NCBI GenBank assembly: GCA_964618975.1 | Contig: CAZUDI010000042.1 | Coordinates: forward strand, 1-34,082 | Direction: 5' to 3' | Origin: CAZUDI01 sp964618975 | GTDB lineage: Bacteria; Desulfobacterota; Desulfomonilia; UBA1062 | Length of the DNA stretch: 34,082 bases | Part shown: piece after piece, positions 8,141 to 14,550 of the stretch | Layout: each line of letters opens with the position of its first letter | Numbering within the stretch: position 1 is the first letter of the stretch | Position numbers and translations under genes: made by a program | The notes under the pieces: generated by a model | Seen by the model: only the letters and a program-made list of their open reading frames with translations | Told to the model about the DNA's origin: nothing | Database searches by the model: none

Positions 8141-8389
8141 ATACCTGTGCCTTTTAGCACAGATCCCGGCGGGCAAACAATGCATACAAGGATATTGTGC
8201 CGCCGGCGGTACGAAACACCCCCTTGCAGGCATGTACCGGACGCCCCTGCAAGCCGAACACCGTCATCTGCAGCATGCACCCCTGCCTGGGGGCCTGCCC
8301 TGTGACTGGTGAAATGTTTTCGGTAATACTTTCCGTGGAACGGTTGCTTGCATAACTAATTGATTAAGCTGAGATCATATTCTCTGCCG

Positions 8390-8421
8390 ATTGCGTTGAG
8401 CTTGCAAAAGAACAGTATAAT
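8390..8421 (+). promoter_or_regulatory. Candidate sigma70-type promoter
   Basis: A perfect -10 box TATAAT lies at 8416-8421. The possible -35 boxes are imperfect: TTGCGT at 19 bases or TTGAGC at 14 bases. It points toward the strong SD at about 8487 and the dispersed repeat rather than toward any recognised gene, so a short untranslated or small-peptide transcript is possible. Confidence 0.35.
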
Positions 8422-8523
8422 AGTTCAATAAAAGTCATCTCTATGCTTTTGGCATGTATATCGGATGTTTTGTTTTAATCTTTCAGGGAGGAGGAAAGAG
8501 GCATGTCTGGAGCCCATCGTGGG

Positions 8524-8594
8524 TTTGAACCCCAGGGCAGGCCAAAGGCCCCTGCTTGCCACCGCAAACAACGGGGAATCAGCCCCTGAGTGAT
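8524..8594 (+). repeat. Dispersed intergenic hairpin repeat, copy 5
   Basis: Starts with ttgaaccccagggcaggc, has the core cccctgcttgccaccgc and ends with agcccctgagtgat. The outer CAGGG near the 5' end can pair with the CCCTG near the 3' end. It lies between the zinc-finger gene and the small membrane protein gene. Confidence 0.75.
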
Positions 8595-8667
8595 CAGCTG
8601 TGTGCCTATAGCTGCGTGATCAGGACTTTCTGCCGGCAGGATTGCTACGAGCGCCCCTGCCGGCGAT

Positions 8668-9030
8668 TCATACCATCACGAGCAGGACCAGGAAGGTGCC
8701 GAATGAGGCGGCGAGCAGGGTGTTGCGAACGCCCTGGCGAACTTGTCTTTGCCGGGTCTTCTCTTCTGTGAGCTGCGTGCGGAGCGCCAGGCACGCCCTG
8801 AGATTGATGGCAAACCTGCTGCGGTTCTCTTCGAAGCAGACCTCCCGGCGGCAGTACCTGTCCCCGAGCTGCCGGAGCATGACGTTGAAGACATGCTCAC
8901 AGACATCGAGGGTCTTGAGCAGCTCGTCCTTATAGCAATGCGGGTCATCGCTGCCGGACAGGTCGGCGTGATGGATGAGGGCCTGAAGCAAAACCAAGCG
9001 TTTGTCATTGATTTTCTTGACATTCTTCAT
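8668..9030 (-). CDS. Small C-terminally anchored membrane protein, unknown function
   Basis: I do not recognise this 120-residue protein. It is rich in Lys/Arg and Leu, with predicted helices over residues 1-100, five cysteines (for example in PHCYKD, VCEH, RYCRREVC) and a C-terminal hydrophobic segment (about 103-119, TLLAASFGTFLVLLVMV). It is therefore probably a tail-anchored inner-membrane protein with a cytosolic head. The ATG at 9030 has a good AGAGGTG four bases upstream, which supports a real gene. It stands alone, divergent from the polynucleotide kinase gene at 9397. No function is proposed. Confidence 0.6.
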   Translation of the reverse strand: MKNVKKINDKRLVLLQALIHHADLSGSDDPHCYKDELLKTLDVCEHVFNVMLRQLGDRYCRREVCFEENRSRFAINLRACLALRTQLTEEKTRQRQVRQGVRNTLLAASFGTFLVLLVMV

Positions 9031-9396
9031 ATATCACCTCTCGAAGCATGCTTTCTCGTCATCGGCCTGGTGTGTGATACGCCAAAGGGGAAGCAGTATG
9101 CATGCCAATAGATATCAATTCTTGATCATTGAACTTTCTGGATATGCACCCTGGATGAGTTGCATGATCGTACTGAGGATTACAGGGTAACCCGTAATCA
9201 ACCCCGGGAGGCAGCGGCGCGCTTGCCTTCCCTCAGCCCCTGTTCTGGCCCTTCAAAGGCGGTTTCCGGGCCCCCAAACAGGCATCTTTTTCCATCCTTC
9301 ACTCATCTTATCAGAATGTCATGTGGATGCGGCCCGTTTTCACGCCCTCCCATCAAAGAAACGTGATCGACGCGGCCTGAAGCCGGAAAGGAGTGC
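9031..9396. other. Intergenic region with near-perfect 20-bp palindrome
   Basis: Spacer between two divergent genes. The only structure seen is a 20-base inverted repeat at 9179-9198 (attacagggt / aacccgtaat, one mismatched pair) that could be an operator or a hairpin. No coding frame with a ribosome binding site was found here. Confidence 0.4.
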
Positions 9397-10263
9397 ATGC
9401 TACACATCGAGCCGACCTGGAACGAGGTGCTCGGGAAGATGGGTGACCCCGGGCGGACGGATATCGTGTATGTCGTCGGTGGCGTCGATACCGGTAAGAC
9501 CACCCTGTGCGGATTTCTCACACGACGACTGGCGGCCCTGGGGCCCGCGGCCTTGCTCGACGGCGACCCCGGCCAGTCTGCGGTCGGACCGCCCGCGACG
9601 CTCGGGGTGCAGCTGCCGGACGGGAGCGTGTGCCTGAATTTCGTGGGCGCGACTTCGCCGCGCGGTCACCTGCCCCGGACGGTGACCGGGATCAAACACC
9701 TCACGCAGCGGGCGCTGGATAGGGGGGCCCGCAAGGTCGTCCTGGACTCCTGCGGCCTGGTCTCCGGGGCCCAGGCCGCCGCCCTGCACCTCGGCGTGCT
9801 GGAGCTGGTGCGGCCCACGCATATTATCGCCCTCCAGCGCGGGCGGGAGCTCGAGGGCCTGCTTGCCGGCTTCAGGGGCGCAGCGCCTATCCACCGCCTC
9901 GGGGTGTCCCCGGCGGTGAGCCAGCGGACACCCCGCCAGCGCCGGGCCTACCGTAGGGAACGCTTCCGGCAGTACCTCCAGGCGGCATGCACCCAGGATC
10001 TCGACCTGGCCGGCCTCAGCCGGCACGGGGGACTGCCCGCAGAGCTGACGGCAGCTAAGGACCTCCATCGCCTGGTGGCCCTTAGCGACCCGGACGGGTG
10101 CGTGCTCGTCCTCGGCATCATAGAAGGCGTTGACCGGGAGCTGGGCCACATGGCATTGACCGCACCCCCCTTCGATGCCGGGCGTGTGGCCGCGATCCAG
10201 TGCGGTGCACTCCGGCTGGACAGATCCGGCCGGGAAATCGGGAGACGGTGCCATGAGACTTGA
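9397..10263 (+). CDS. Clp1/Nol9-like P-loop polynucleotide kinase
   Basis: A 288-residue protein with the Clp1 P-loop domain. The Walker A motif is GGVDTGKTT (28-36), followed by LDGDPGQSAVGPPATLG (54-70), the clasp-like DxDxGQ signature of the Clp1/Grc3/Nol9 family. An Arg-rich helix near 180-196 (QRTPRQRRAYRRERF) matches the lid region of bacterial and archaeal members. Characterised family members phosphorylate the 5'-hydroxyl of RNA or DNA in the cytosol or nucleus; the bacterial substrate is not established. The ATG at 9397 has AAGGAG four bases upstream. Its end overlaps the radical SAM gene by 11 bases (10253-10263), which points to translational coupling and a shared task. Confidence 0.83.
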   Translation: MLHIEPTWNEVLGKMGDPGRTDIVYVVGGVDTGKTTLCGFLTRRLAALGPAALLDGDPGQSAVGPPATLGVQLPDGSVCLNFVGATSPRGHLPRTVTGIKHLTQRALDRGARKVVLDSCGLVSGAQAAALHLGVLELVRPTHIIALQRGRELEGLLAGFRGAAPIHRLGVSPAVSQRTPRQRRAYRRERFRQYLQAACTQDLDLAGLSRHGGLPAELTAAKDLHRLVALSDPDGCVLVLGIIEGVDRELGHMALTAPPFDAGRVAAIQCGALRLDRSGREIGRRCHET

Positions 10264-10948
10264 GGACGCCATCAGACGCACGCAGACCGAGACCTGCCGG
10301 GGAGACTTGCGCAAGTACTATCGCTTCCGCTGGGCCAGGTTCTATGGCGGCATCGCCACGGCCGACTGCGTGGGGTGCTATCTGCGCTGCCTTTTCTGCT
10401 GGTCCTGGGATGTGGTCACCCGGGCGGAGAGGGTGGGCACCTTCTACCGCCCCGAGCAGGCAGCCTCAAAGCTGGTACGCATCGCCCGCCGCCATCACGG
10501 ACACCGCCTGCGCATCAGCGGCAACGAGCCGACCATGGGTCGCGCGCACCTCATCGGGGTCCTTCAGGCCATCCCCCCGCCGTATCGCTTCATCCTCGAG
10601 ACCAACGGCATCCTGCTCGGGCTCGACCAAGGCTACTGCCGTGAGCTGGCACAGTTCCCGAATCTGCATGTCCGCGTCAGCCTGAAGGGGTGCACTCCGG
10701 AAGAATTCCGCCGACTGACCGGCAGGGAGGAGACCGGATTCCGGCTGCAGATCAGATCCCTGGAAAACCTGCTGGCCGAGGGGGTTTCCTGCCATGCGGC
10801 GCTCATGAGCTTCGCCGGGCCCCAGGCCGTCTCCGCCCTCACCGGGAAGCTCGCCGCTATCGACCCCCGGCTGGCCGGCGTCGAGGAGGAGGAGCTCTTC
10901 CCCTACCCCCCGGTGATGGAACGCCTGCACCTTTCCGGCCTCATATAG
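10253..10948 (+). CDS. Radical SAM protein
   Basis: A 231-residue radical SAM enzyme. The [4Fe-4S] motif is C42-YLR-C46-LF-C49-W, with an extra C39 just before it. The second glycine-rich motif appears as SGNEPT (about 92-97), the equivalent of GGEP. The following beta strand FILETNGILL and VRVSLKG fit the partial TIM barrel. At 231 residues it is a minimal core with no SPASM or other accessory domain, similar in size to activating enzymes or QueE-like proteins. The reaction cannot be told. The start at 10253 lies inside the end of the Clp1-like kinase gene (overlap of 11 bases), with ggagacgg upstream as SD. The longer in-frame start at 10175 would lie deep in the kinase gene. Confidence 0.85.
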   Translation: MRLEDAIRRTQTETCRGDLRKYYRFRWARFYGGIATADCVGCYLRCLFCWSWDVVTRAERVGTFYRPEQAASKLVRIARRHHGHRLRISGNEPTMGRAHLIGVLQAIPPPYRFILETNGILLGLDQGYCRELAQFPNLHVRVSLKGCTPEEFRRLTGREETGFRLQIRSLENLLAEGVSCHAALMSFAGPQAVSALTGKLAAIDPRLAGVEEEELFPYPPVMERLHLSGLI

Positions 10949-10981
10949 GCGAGGCCGGAAAGGGGGCACCTGTGACCGGGC

Positions 10982-11407
10982 ATGGCTCCGGGTCGAAGTT
11001 CCGCAACCCCGGAAGCGACAAGGAGGGGCTCGGGGTTCACACCGATCAACGGGGATGGCCCTGCGCTTCTACCGGCCCGTAACCGGGCCCACTACACCTG
11101 CGCGACGCCGGACCTCCTGGACTTCCGCTACACCAACGAAGCCCTTCTGAGTCTGCTCTTCGACGACGACTTCACCCATATCGCCATGATCCAGGCCAGC
11201 ATGGGATTCCTGCATGGAGGCGCCATCGTGCCCAAGGACGAAGGCCGGGGATATCAGGGGCTGTTCGTGGCCATCGATGCCGGGGCCGATCTGGCGCACC
11301 TGGGTCAGGGACCCCTGTACGCCTGGGCCGCTTTCGACGAGGTCGCCGACGGCGCCGACCCGCTCTTCCAGGATGAGGCCGGGTCTGATCCGCCCTGTCC
11401 GCCCTGA
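10982..11407 (+). CDS. Protein of unknown function; start uncertain
   Basis: I do not recognise this protein (up to 141 residues). From about residue 36 onward it looks convincingly coding: balanced composition, strongly C/G-ending codons, and folded-looking segments such as YTCATPDLLDFRYT, LLFDDDFTHIAMIQASMG and GYQGLFVAIDAGADLAHLG. The first 35 residues look like non-coding translation. A good short frame, MALRFYRPVTGP, starts at 11054 in the next frame and would join smoothly after a one-base shift near 11090. Either the true start is internal or there is a frameshift. It follows the radical SAM gene by 33 bases, so it could be the third gene of that operon. Confidence 0.5.
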   Translation: MAPGRSSATPEATRRGSGFTPINGDGPALLPARNRAHYTCATPDLLDFRYTNEALLSLLFDDDFTHIAMIQASMGFLHGGAIVPKDEGRGYQGLFVAIDAGADLAHLGQGPLYAWAAFDEVADGADPLFQDEAGSDPPCPP

Positions 11408-11546
11408 ATGCGTGCGGGCACCAGGAGGTGCACCGGCAGGGACAGCGCACGACAGGCGCTGGCGACAAGCCCCGGGGGCAGGGTGCACCCTCCGCTACCG
11501 GCCGGGTCGGGCCCATCCGATCCCGGCAGAGAATCACCCGCGCCCC

Positions 11547-11569
11547 CCCCCTTCAGGGGGATCTTTTTT
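11547..11569 (+). terminator. Rho-independent terminator or attenuator before the MarR gene
   Basis: CCCCC-ttca-GGGGG is followed by atc and TTTTTT, a compact intrinsic terminator pointing right. It ends only 18 bases before the MarR start codon, and those 18 bases contain the SD. A promoter cannot fit between, so the MarR message must either start upstream and read through or be made from a promoter overlapping the hairpin. Confidence 0.65.
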
Positions 11570-11587
11570 GTTGAGGGGGGAGGCGCA

Positions 11588-12037
11588 ATGATTTATCTTG
11601 CATACGAAATGAAGGGGGACAGGCCGTTGCTGTATGAAGATGTCATTCTTTTCATCCTCGCCAAGGCCAACCAGCGGGTCCATGGCAGATTCAAGCCCAT
11701 GTTTTCGCGTTATGGTCTGACGCCCATGCAGGCCCTCGTCCTCCATGCGGTATACCAGGACGAGGGGCTTACGGCCGGAGAGATCGGCAAGCGGCTCGTC
11801 CTGGACAGCGCCACCCTCTCCGGCGTCCTGGAGCGCATGGTGGACGGAGGCTGGCTGGTCAAGAACACCCCCGACGGGGACCGGCGGGTCACGAAACTCT
11901 ACCTGACGCAGAAGGCCTCCCAGATCAGGGAGGCCCTGCTGAGGGACGTCGAGGCCCTGGACAGCGAGGTCCTGTCCGTCTTCAAACCGGAGGAAAGGCT
12001 GCTGCTGGAAAGGATGCTGAAGGACCTGTGGAGGTAG
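11588..12037 (+). CDS. MarR family transcriptional regulator
   Basis: A 149-residue winged-helix regulator of the MarR family. Helix 1 covers about 13-35 (YEDVILFILAKANQR). The recognition region is LTAGEIGKRLVLDSATLSGVLERMVDGGWL (about 61-90), and the wing is TPDGDRRVTKLYLT with the conserved D-x-R-R. C-terminal helices form the dimer interface. MarR proteins bind inverted repeats and usually respond to phenolic compounds or CoA thioesters. The ATG at 11588 has GGGAGG four bases upstream. The CoA synthetase subunit at 12209 lies downstream in the same direction, with a candidate operator between them, so it is the likely target (inference). Confidence 0.88.
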   Translation: MIYLAYEMKGDRPLLYEDVILFILAKANQRVHGRFKPMFSRYGLTPMQALVLHAVYQDEGLTAGEIGKRLVLDSATLSGVLERMVDGGWLVKNTPDGDRRVTKLYLTQKASQIREALLRDVEALDSEVLSVFKPEERLLLERMLKDLWR

Positions 12038-12048
12038 TTTTTTATTGA

Positions 12049-12070
12049 GATAGCTAGTATACAAGATATC
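12049..12070. promoter_or_regulatory. Candidate MarR operator
   Basis: A 22-base imperfect inverted repeat centred on the palindrome GTATAC (12057-12062), with GATA at the left end and TATC at the right end. AT-rich palindromes of this type are common MarR-family sites. It lies just after the MarR stop codon and 139 bases before the CoA synthetase start. Confidence 0.35.
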
Positions 12071-12117
12071 ATCCGCCGCCGGGCGGCAGCGGGAAAAGGT
12101 GCTCGGGGGGGGCATCA

Positions 12118-12196
12118 GGGGCATGCAAGCCAGGACAAGCCCAAGGCCCTTCCTGACCGCCGCAAACGGCTTGGGAATTCGACCCTCAAGCGATGA
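12118..12196 (+). repeat. Dispersed intergenic hairpin repeat, copy 6
   Basis: Has gcaagccaggacaagccc, the core ccgccgcaaacggcttggg and the 3' box ttcgaccctcaagcgatg. It lies between the MarR gene and the CoA synthetase gene, ending just before the latter's ribosome binding site. Confidence 0.65.
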
Positions 12197-12208
12197 AAGG
12201 GGGGCTCC

Positions 12209-13726
12209 ATGACTTCACGAGATGCATCACCGTCTTTCGATCAGCTCACCAGGATGTTCAATCCAGCGAGCATCGCCATTGTGGGCGTCTCGGCCGGGGG
12301 CATCGGATTCGGCCGGAGGGTCCTGTTATCACACCTTGCAATCGGGTATGAAGGCCGACTGTACCCCGTCAGCCGATCCGGGGGAACCATCGCCGGTCTG
12401 CCGGTCTACCGCAGCGTGGACGAGATCCCGGGAACCATCGATTTCGCCATCATCGCTGTGCCGGCGCCCTCCGTTCCCGCCGCCGTCGAGGCCTGCCGGA
12501 GAAAGGCTGCGGCCGGTGTCGCCATCCTTTCCTCAGGGTTCCGGGAGACCGGAACGCCTGAGGGCATCGCCCTCGAGGAGGAGCTGCAAACGATAGCAAA
12601 GCGGGGAATCCGCATCCTGGGGCCCAACTGCTTCGGCATCTACTGCCCCAGGTCCGGCCAGACCCTGATGCCGGGCCCGGACCTGTCGCGTGAGCCCGGG
12701 GGGGTGGCCTTCCTCTCGCAGAGCGGCGGCCACGCGATCGATGCGGCCCATATCGGCAAATGGCGGGGCGTGCACTTCTCCAAGGTGGTGAGCTTCGGGA
12801 ACGGCTGCGACCTGAGGGAGACCGAGATGCTCCGCTACCTCCTCCACGACCCGGAAACCCGGGTAATCTGCCTGTATATCGAGGGCGTATCAGACGGCCG
12901 GGAGTTCTTTGAGGCCCTGCGCGAGACGGGGAGAACCAAGCCCGTCGTGGTGGTCAAGGGGGGGCTGTCGGAATCCGGAGGCCGGGCCGCCGCCAGCCAT
13001 ACGGCGTCCCTTTCCGGGCAACGCGACGTCTGGGAAGCGGTCCTCAGACAGTGCCAGGCCACCCAAGCCGAAGATATCCCGGAGATGGTCGATGCGGCCC
13101 TGGCCTTCGCCCACCTGCCGGGGAAGGTCTACCGGGGCTGCTCCATTATCGGCGGGGGCGGCGCGCTCGGCATAGCCGCGGCGGACGCGGCCGAGTCCTG
13201 CGGCCTGTGCATCCCCCGCCTGCGGGAGGACCTGCAGGCCTCCCTCAGGGAGCTGCTGCCCAAGCCCGGATCATCGGCGGCCAACCCCGTCGATATCGCC
13301 AACCCGCACGTGTCGCCCCAGGACATTCACGAGATCCTGTCCTATGCCTCCGAGGACGAAAAGGTGGACATCCACCTTGTCATCGCGCTGCTCTATCATG
13401 CGCAGGCCCTGCAGCACACCCTGGGGGCCGCGAGCATCACGGATGTCAGCGCCCACCGCGAGCTGGCCGGGGCGTGCCGCGCGGCCGTGCTCAGGGGAAA
13501 GAAGCCGGTGGTGCTCGTGCTCCCGAACCACAAGCAGGCGGAGGACGCCCTGGAGATCGAAGAGATCATCCGCGAAACCAGACGCCTGTGCAGCGAAGCC
13601 GGTATCCCCGTCTACGACGATGTGAAGAAGGCCTTAAGCGTCATCGCCAAGGTGTCGGCCTATTACCGGCGCCGCAGCTCCCCGGCCGAGACGCCAAAGG
13701 GAGAAGGCAGGGCTTCCCTCCCCTGA
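12209..13726 (+). CDS. NDP-forming acyl-CoA synthetase, alpha-type (CoA-binding) protein
   Basis: A 505-residue protein with the domain order of the alpha part of ADP-forming acetate/acyl-CoA ligases. Residues 10-115 are a CoA-binding Rossmann domain (MFNPASIAIVGVS, then VPVS-like and IIAVPAPSVP). About 125-280 is a first ligase-CoA domain with SQSGGH (170-175) and the phosphohistidine motif SHTASLSG, giving H264 as the likely active-site histidine. About 285-460 is a second ligase domain with ANPVDI. The ATP-grasp (beta) part is absent here and no adjacent gene supplies it. Known enzymes convert acyl-CoA plus ADP and phosphate to acid, CoA and ATP in the cytosol. The ATG at 12209 follows a G-rich SD. 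MarR control is likely. Confidence 0.85.
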   Translation: MTSRDASPSFDQLTRMFNPASIAIVGVSAGGIGFGRRVLLSHLAIGYEGRLYPVSRSGGTIAGLPVYRSVDEIPGTIDFAIIAVPAPSVPAAVEACRRKAAAGVAILSSGFRETGTPEGIALEEELQTIAKRGIRILGPNCFGIYCPRSGQTLMPGPDLSREPGGVAFLSQSGGHAIDAAHIGKWRGVHFSKVVSFGNGCDLRETEMLRYLLHDPETRVICLYIEGVSDGREFFEALRETGRTKPVVVVKGGLSESGGRAAASHTASLSGQRDVWEAVLRQCQATQAEDIPEMVDAALAFAHLPGKVYRGCSIIGGGGALGIAAADAAESCGLCIPRLREDLQASLRELLPKPGSSAANPVDIANPHVSPQDIHEILSYASEDEKVDIHLVIALLYHAQALQHTLGAASITDVSAHRELAGACRAAVLRGKKPVVLVLPNHKQAEDALEIEEIIRETRRLCSEAGIPVYDDVKKALSVIAKVSAYYRRRSSPAETPKGEGRASLP

Positions 13727-13740
13727 AGATCATGGGGATG

Positions 13741-13760
13741 GACCCCAGGGCCTGGGGGTC
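13741..13760. terminator. Hairpin after the CoA synthetase gene
   Basis: GACCCCA pairs with TGGGGGTC (one bulged G) around a five-base loop, 14 bases after the stop at 13726. No long T run follows, so it is a weak bidirectional terminator at best. Its left half (gaccccagggc) resembles the 5' box of the dispersed repeat. Confidence 0.4.
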
Positions 13761-13784
13761 TTGCCCTCGATCAGGGGGTGCCGG

Positions 13785-14402
13785 TCACGCCTCCCCGGGC
13801 GGCGGGGGAGGAGCGGTCGCAGCCGCCTCACGCTGGAGGTCCTCGTAAAAGAGGGTCAGGCACGTCTGGAAATACGGCACGATCCAGAGGAAGCCGATCC
13901 CCAGGGTGAGGATGCCCAGAAGGCCCCAGCCGATGAAACGGCAGCACAGGCAGAAGAGCTTCCACCTCCGGCCGCGCATGAGAAACTTGCTCTTTGTTAT
14001 GGCCGCCAGGCCCTCCAGGCCGGGGTTGTCCGCCAGGATGAAGAAGGTCATGGCATAGCTGAAAGAGGCAATGATGCCGGGGATGATCAGCAGCAGCGAC
14101 CACAGGACGATGAAGACCGTGCGCAGGAGGTAGGCCAGGAAGGCATTCACGAAAAACCCGAACCCGTCGAAGAGCTGGGACAGCCGCAGCTCAGAGGTGC
14201 GGACAAAGGCGAGGTAGGCCATGCAGTAGCCCAGCAGCAGCGGCCCGGTGAGGAATAAGGCGCCGACCCAGCCGAGGAGCGGGATACAGGACAAGAGCGT
14301 GACAATCGACAGATAGATGGCCGATGCCAGGATCGGCATCTTCCAGGCTCCCTTCAGCCGCGTCCGGGCCGAAGCGGTGATCGCGGCGTTGGTCATGAGC
14401 AT
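13785..14402 (-). CDS. DUF975 family membrane protein
   Basis: A 205-residue polytopic inner-membrane protein with about five to six hydrophobic segments (near 25-45, 46-67, 82-100, 101-124, 152-172). Family hallmarks of DUF975 are present: W-SLLLIIPGIIASFSYAMT, ILADNP (about 122-127), and SKFLMRGRRWKLF (138-150). The C-terminal tail is Pro-rich and polar. The family has no established role. I chose the ATG at 14402 because GGAGG lies seven bases upstream; an ATG two codons later and a longer frame from 14429 are less likely. Convergent with the CoA synthetase gene; a strong hairpin separates it from the CoA-transferase gene. Confidence 0.8.
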   Translation of the reverse strand: MLMTNAAITASARTRLKGAWKMPILASAIYLSIVTLLSCIPLLGWVGALFLTGPLLLGYCMAYLAFVRTSELRLSQLFDGFGFFVNAFLAYLLRTVFIVLWSLLLIIPGIIASFSYAMTFFILADNPGLEGLAAITKSKFLMRGRRWKLFCLCCRFIGWGLLGILTLGIGFLWIVPYFQTCLTLFYEDLQREAAATAPPPPPGEA

Positions 14403-14500
14403 GAGCGCACCTCCCTTTCTCGACTGCATTGACGATATGGAGGAAAATCATACGTCATCGACTGACGGCAAGCAAGGGGGCTTCCGCAGAAGGGGGGACG

Positions 14501-14538
14501 GTCGGGGGCGGAGACCGAACCCGGTCTCCGCCCCCGAC
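14501..14538. terminator. Strong 16-bp hairpin terminator
   Basis: A perfect 16-bp G+C-rich stem (14501-14516 with 14523-14538) around a six-base loop, just beyond the stop of the CoA-transferase gene at 14551. No T run follows on the minus strand (cgtccccccttct), so it may rely on stem strength or protect the 3' end. Confidence 0.7.
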
Positions 14539-14550
14539 GCCTGGCACGCA

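Larger units (their letters stand above)
8141..8667. other. Intergenic region with candidate promoter and dispersed repeat
   Basis: About 500 bases without a convincing gene. The stretch 8320-8490 is AT-rich, unlike its surroundings, and holds a perfect TATAAT at 8416-8421. A very strong SD (gggaggaggaaagagg) precedes an ATG at 8503 that opens a 28-codon frame ending at 8589. Most of that frame is the dispersed repeat copy 5, and the same frame is not kept in other copies, so I do not call it a gene. Confidence 0.4.

Noticed and set aside
6884..8305. 473-codon plus-strand open frame
   Set aside because: Antisense to the M48 protease, lemA and the zinc-finger gene, all of which are well supported.
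8520..8540. GGGTTTGAACCCC as a tRNA T-arm
   Set aside because: It is part of dispersed repeat copy 5; no acceptor, D or anticodon arms are found around it.
13741..13760. Further copy of the dispersed repeat
   Set aside because: Only the 11-base gaccccagggc resembles the 5' box; the stem and the 3' box are missing, so I treat it as a terminator-like hairpin.
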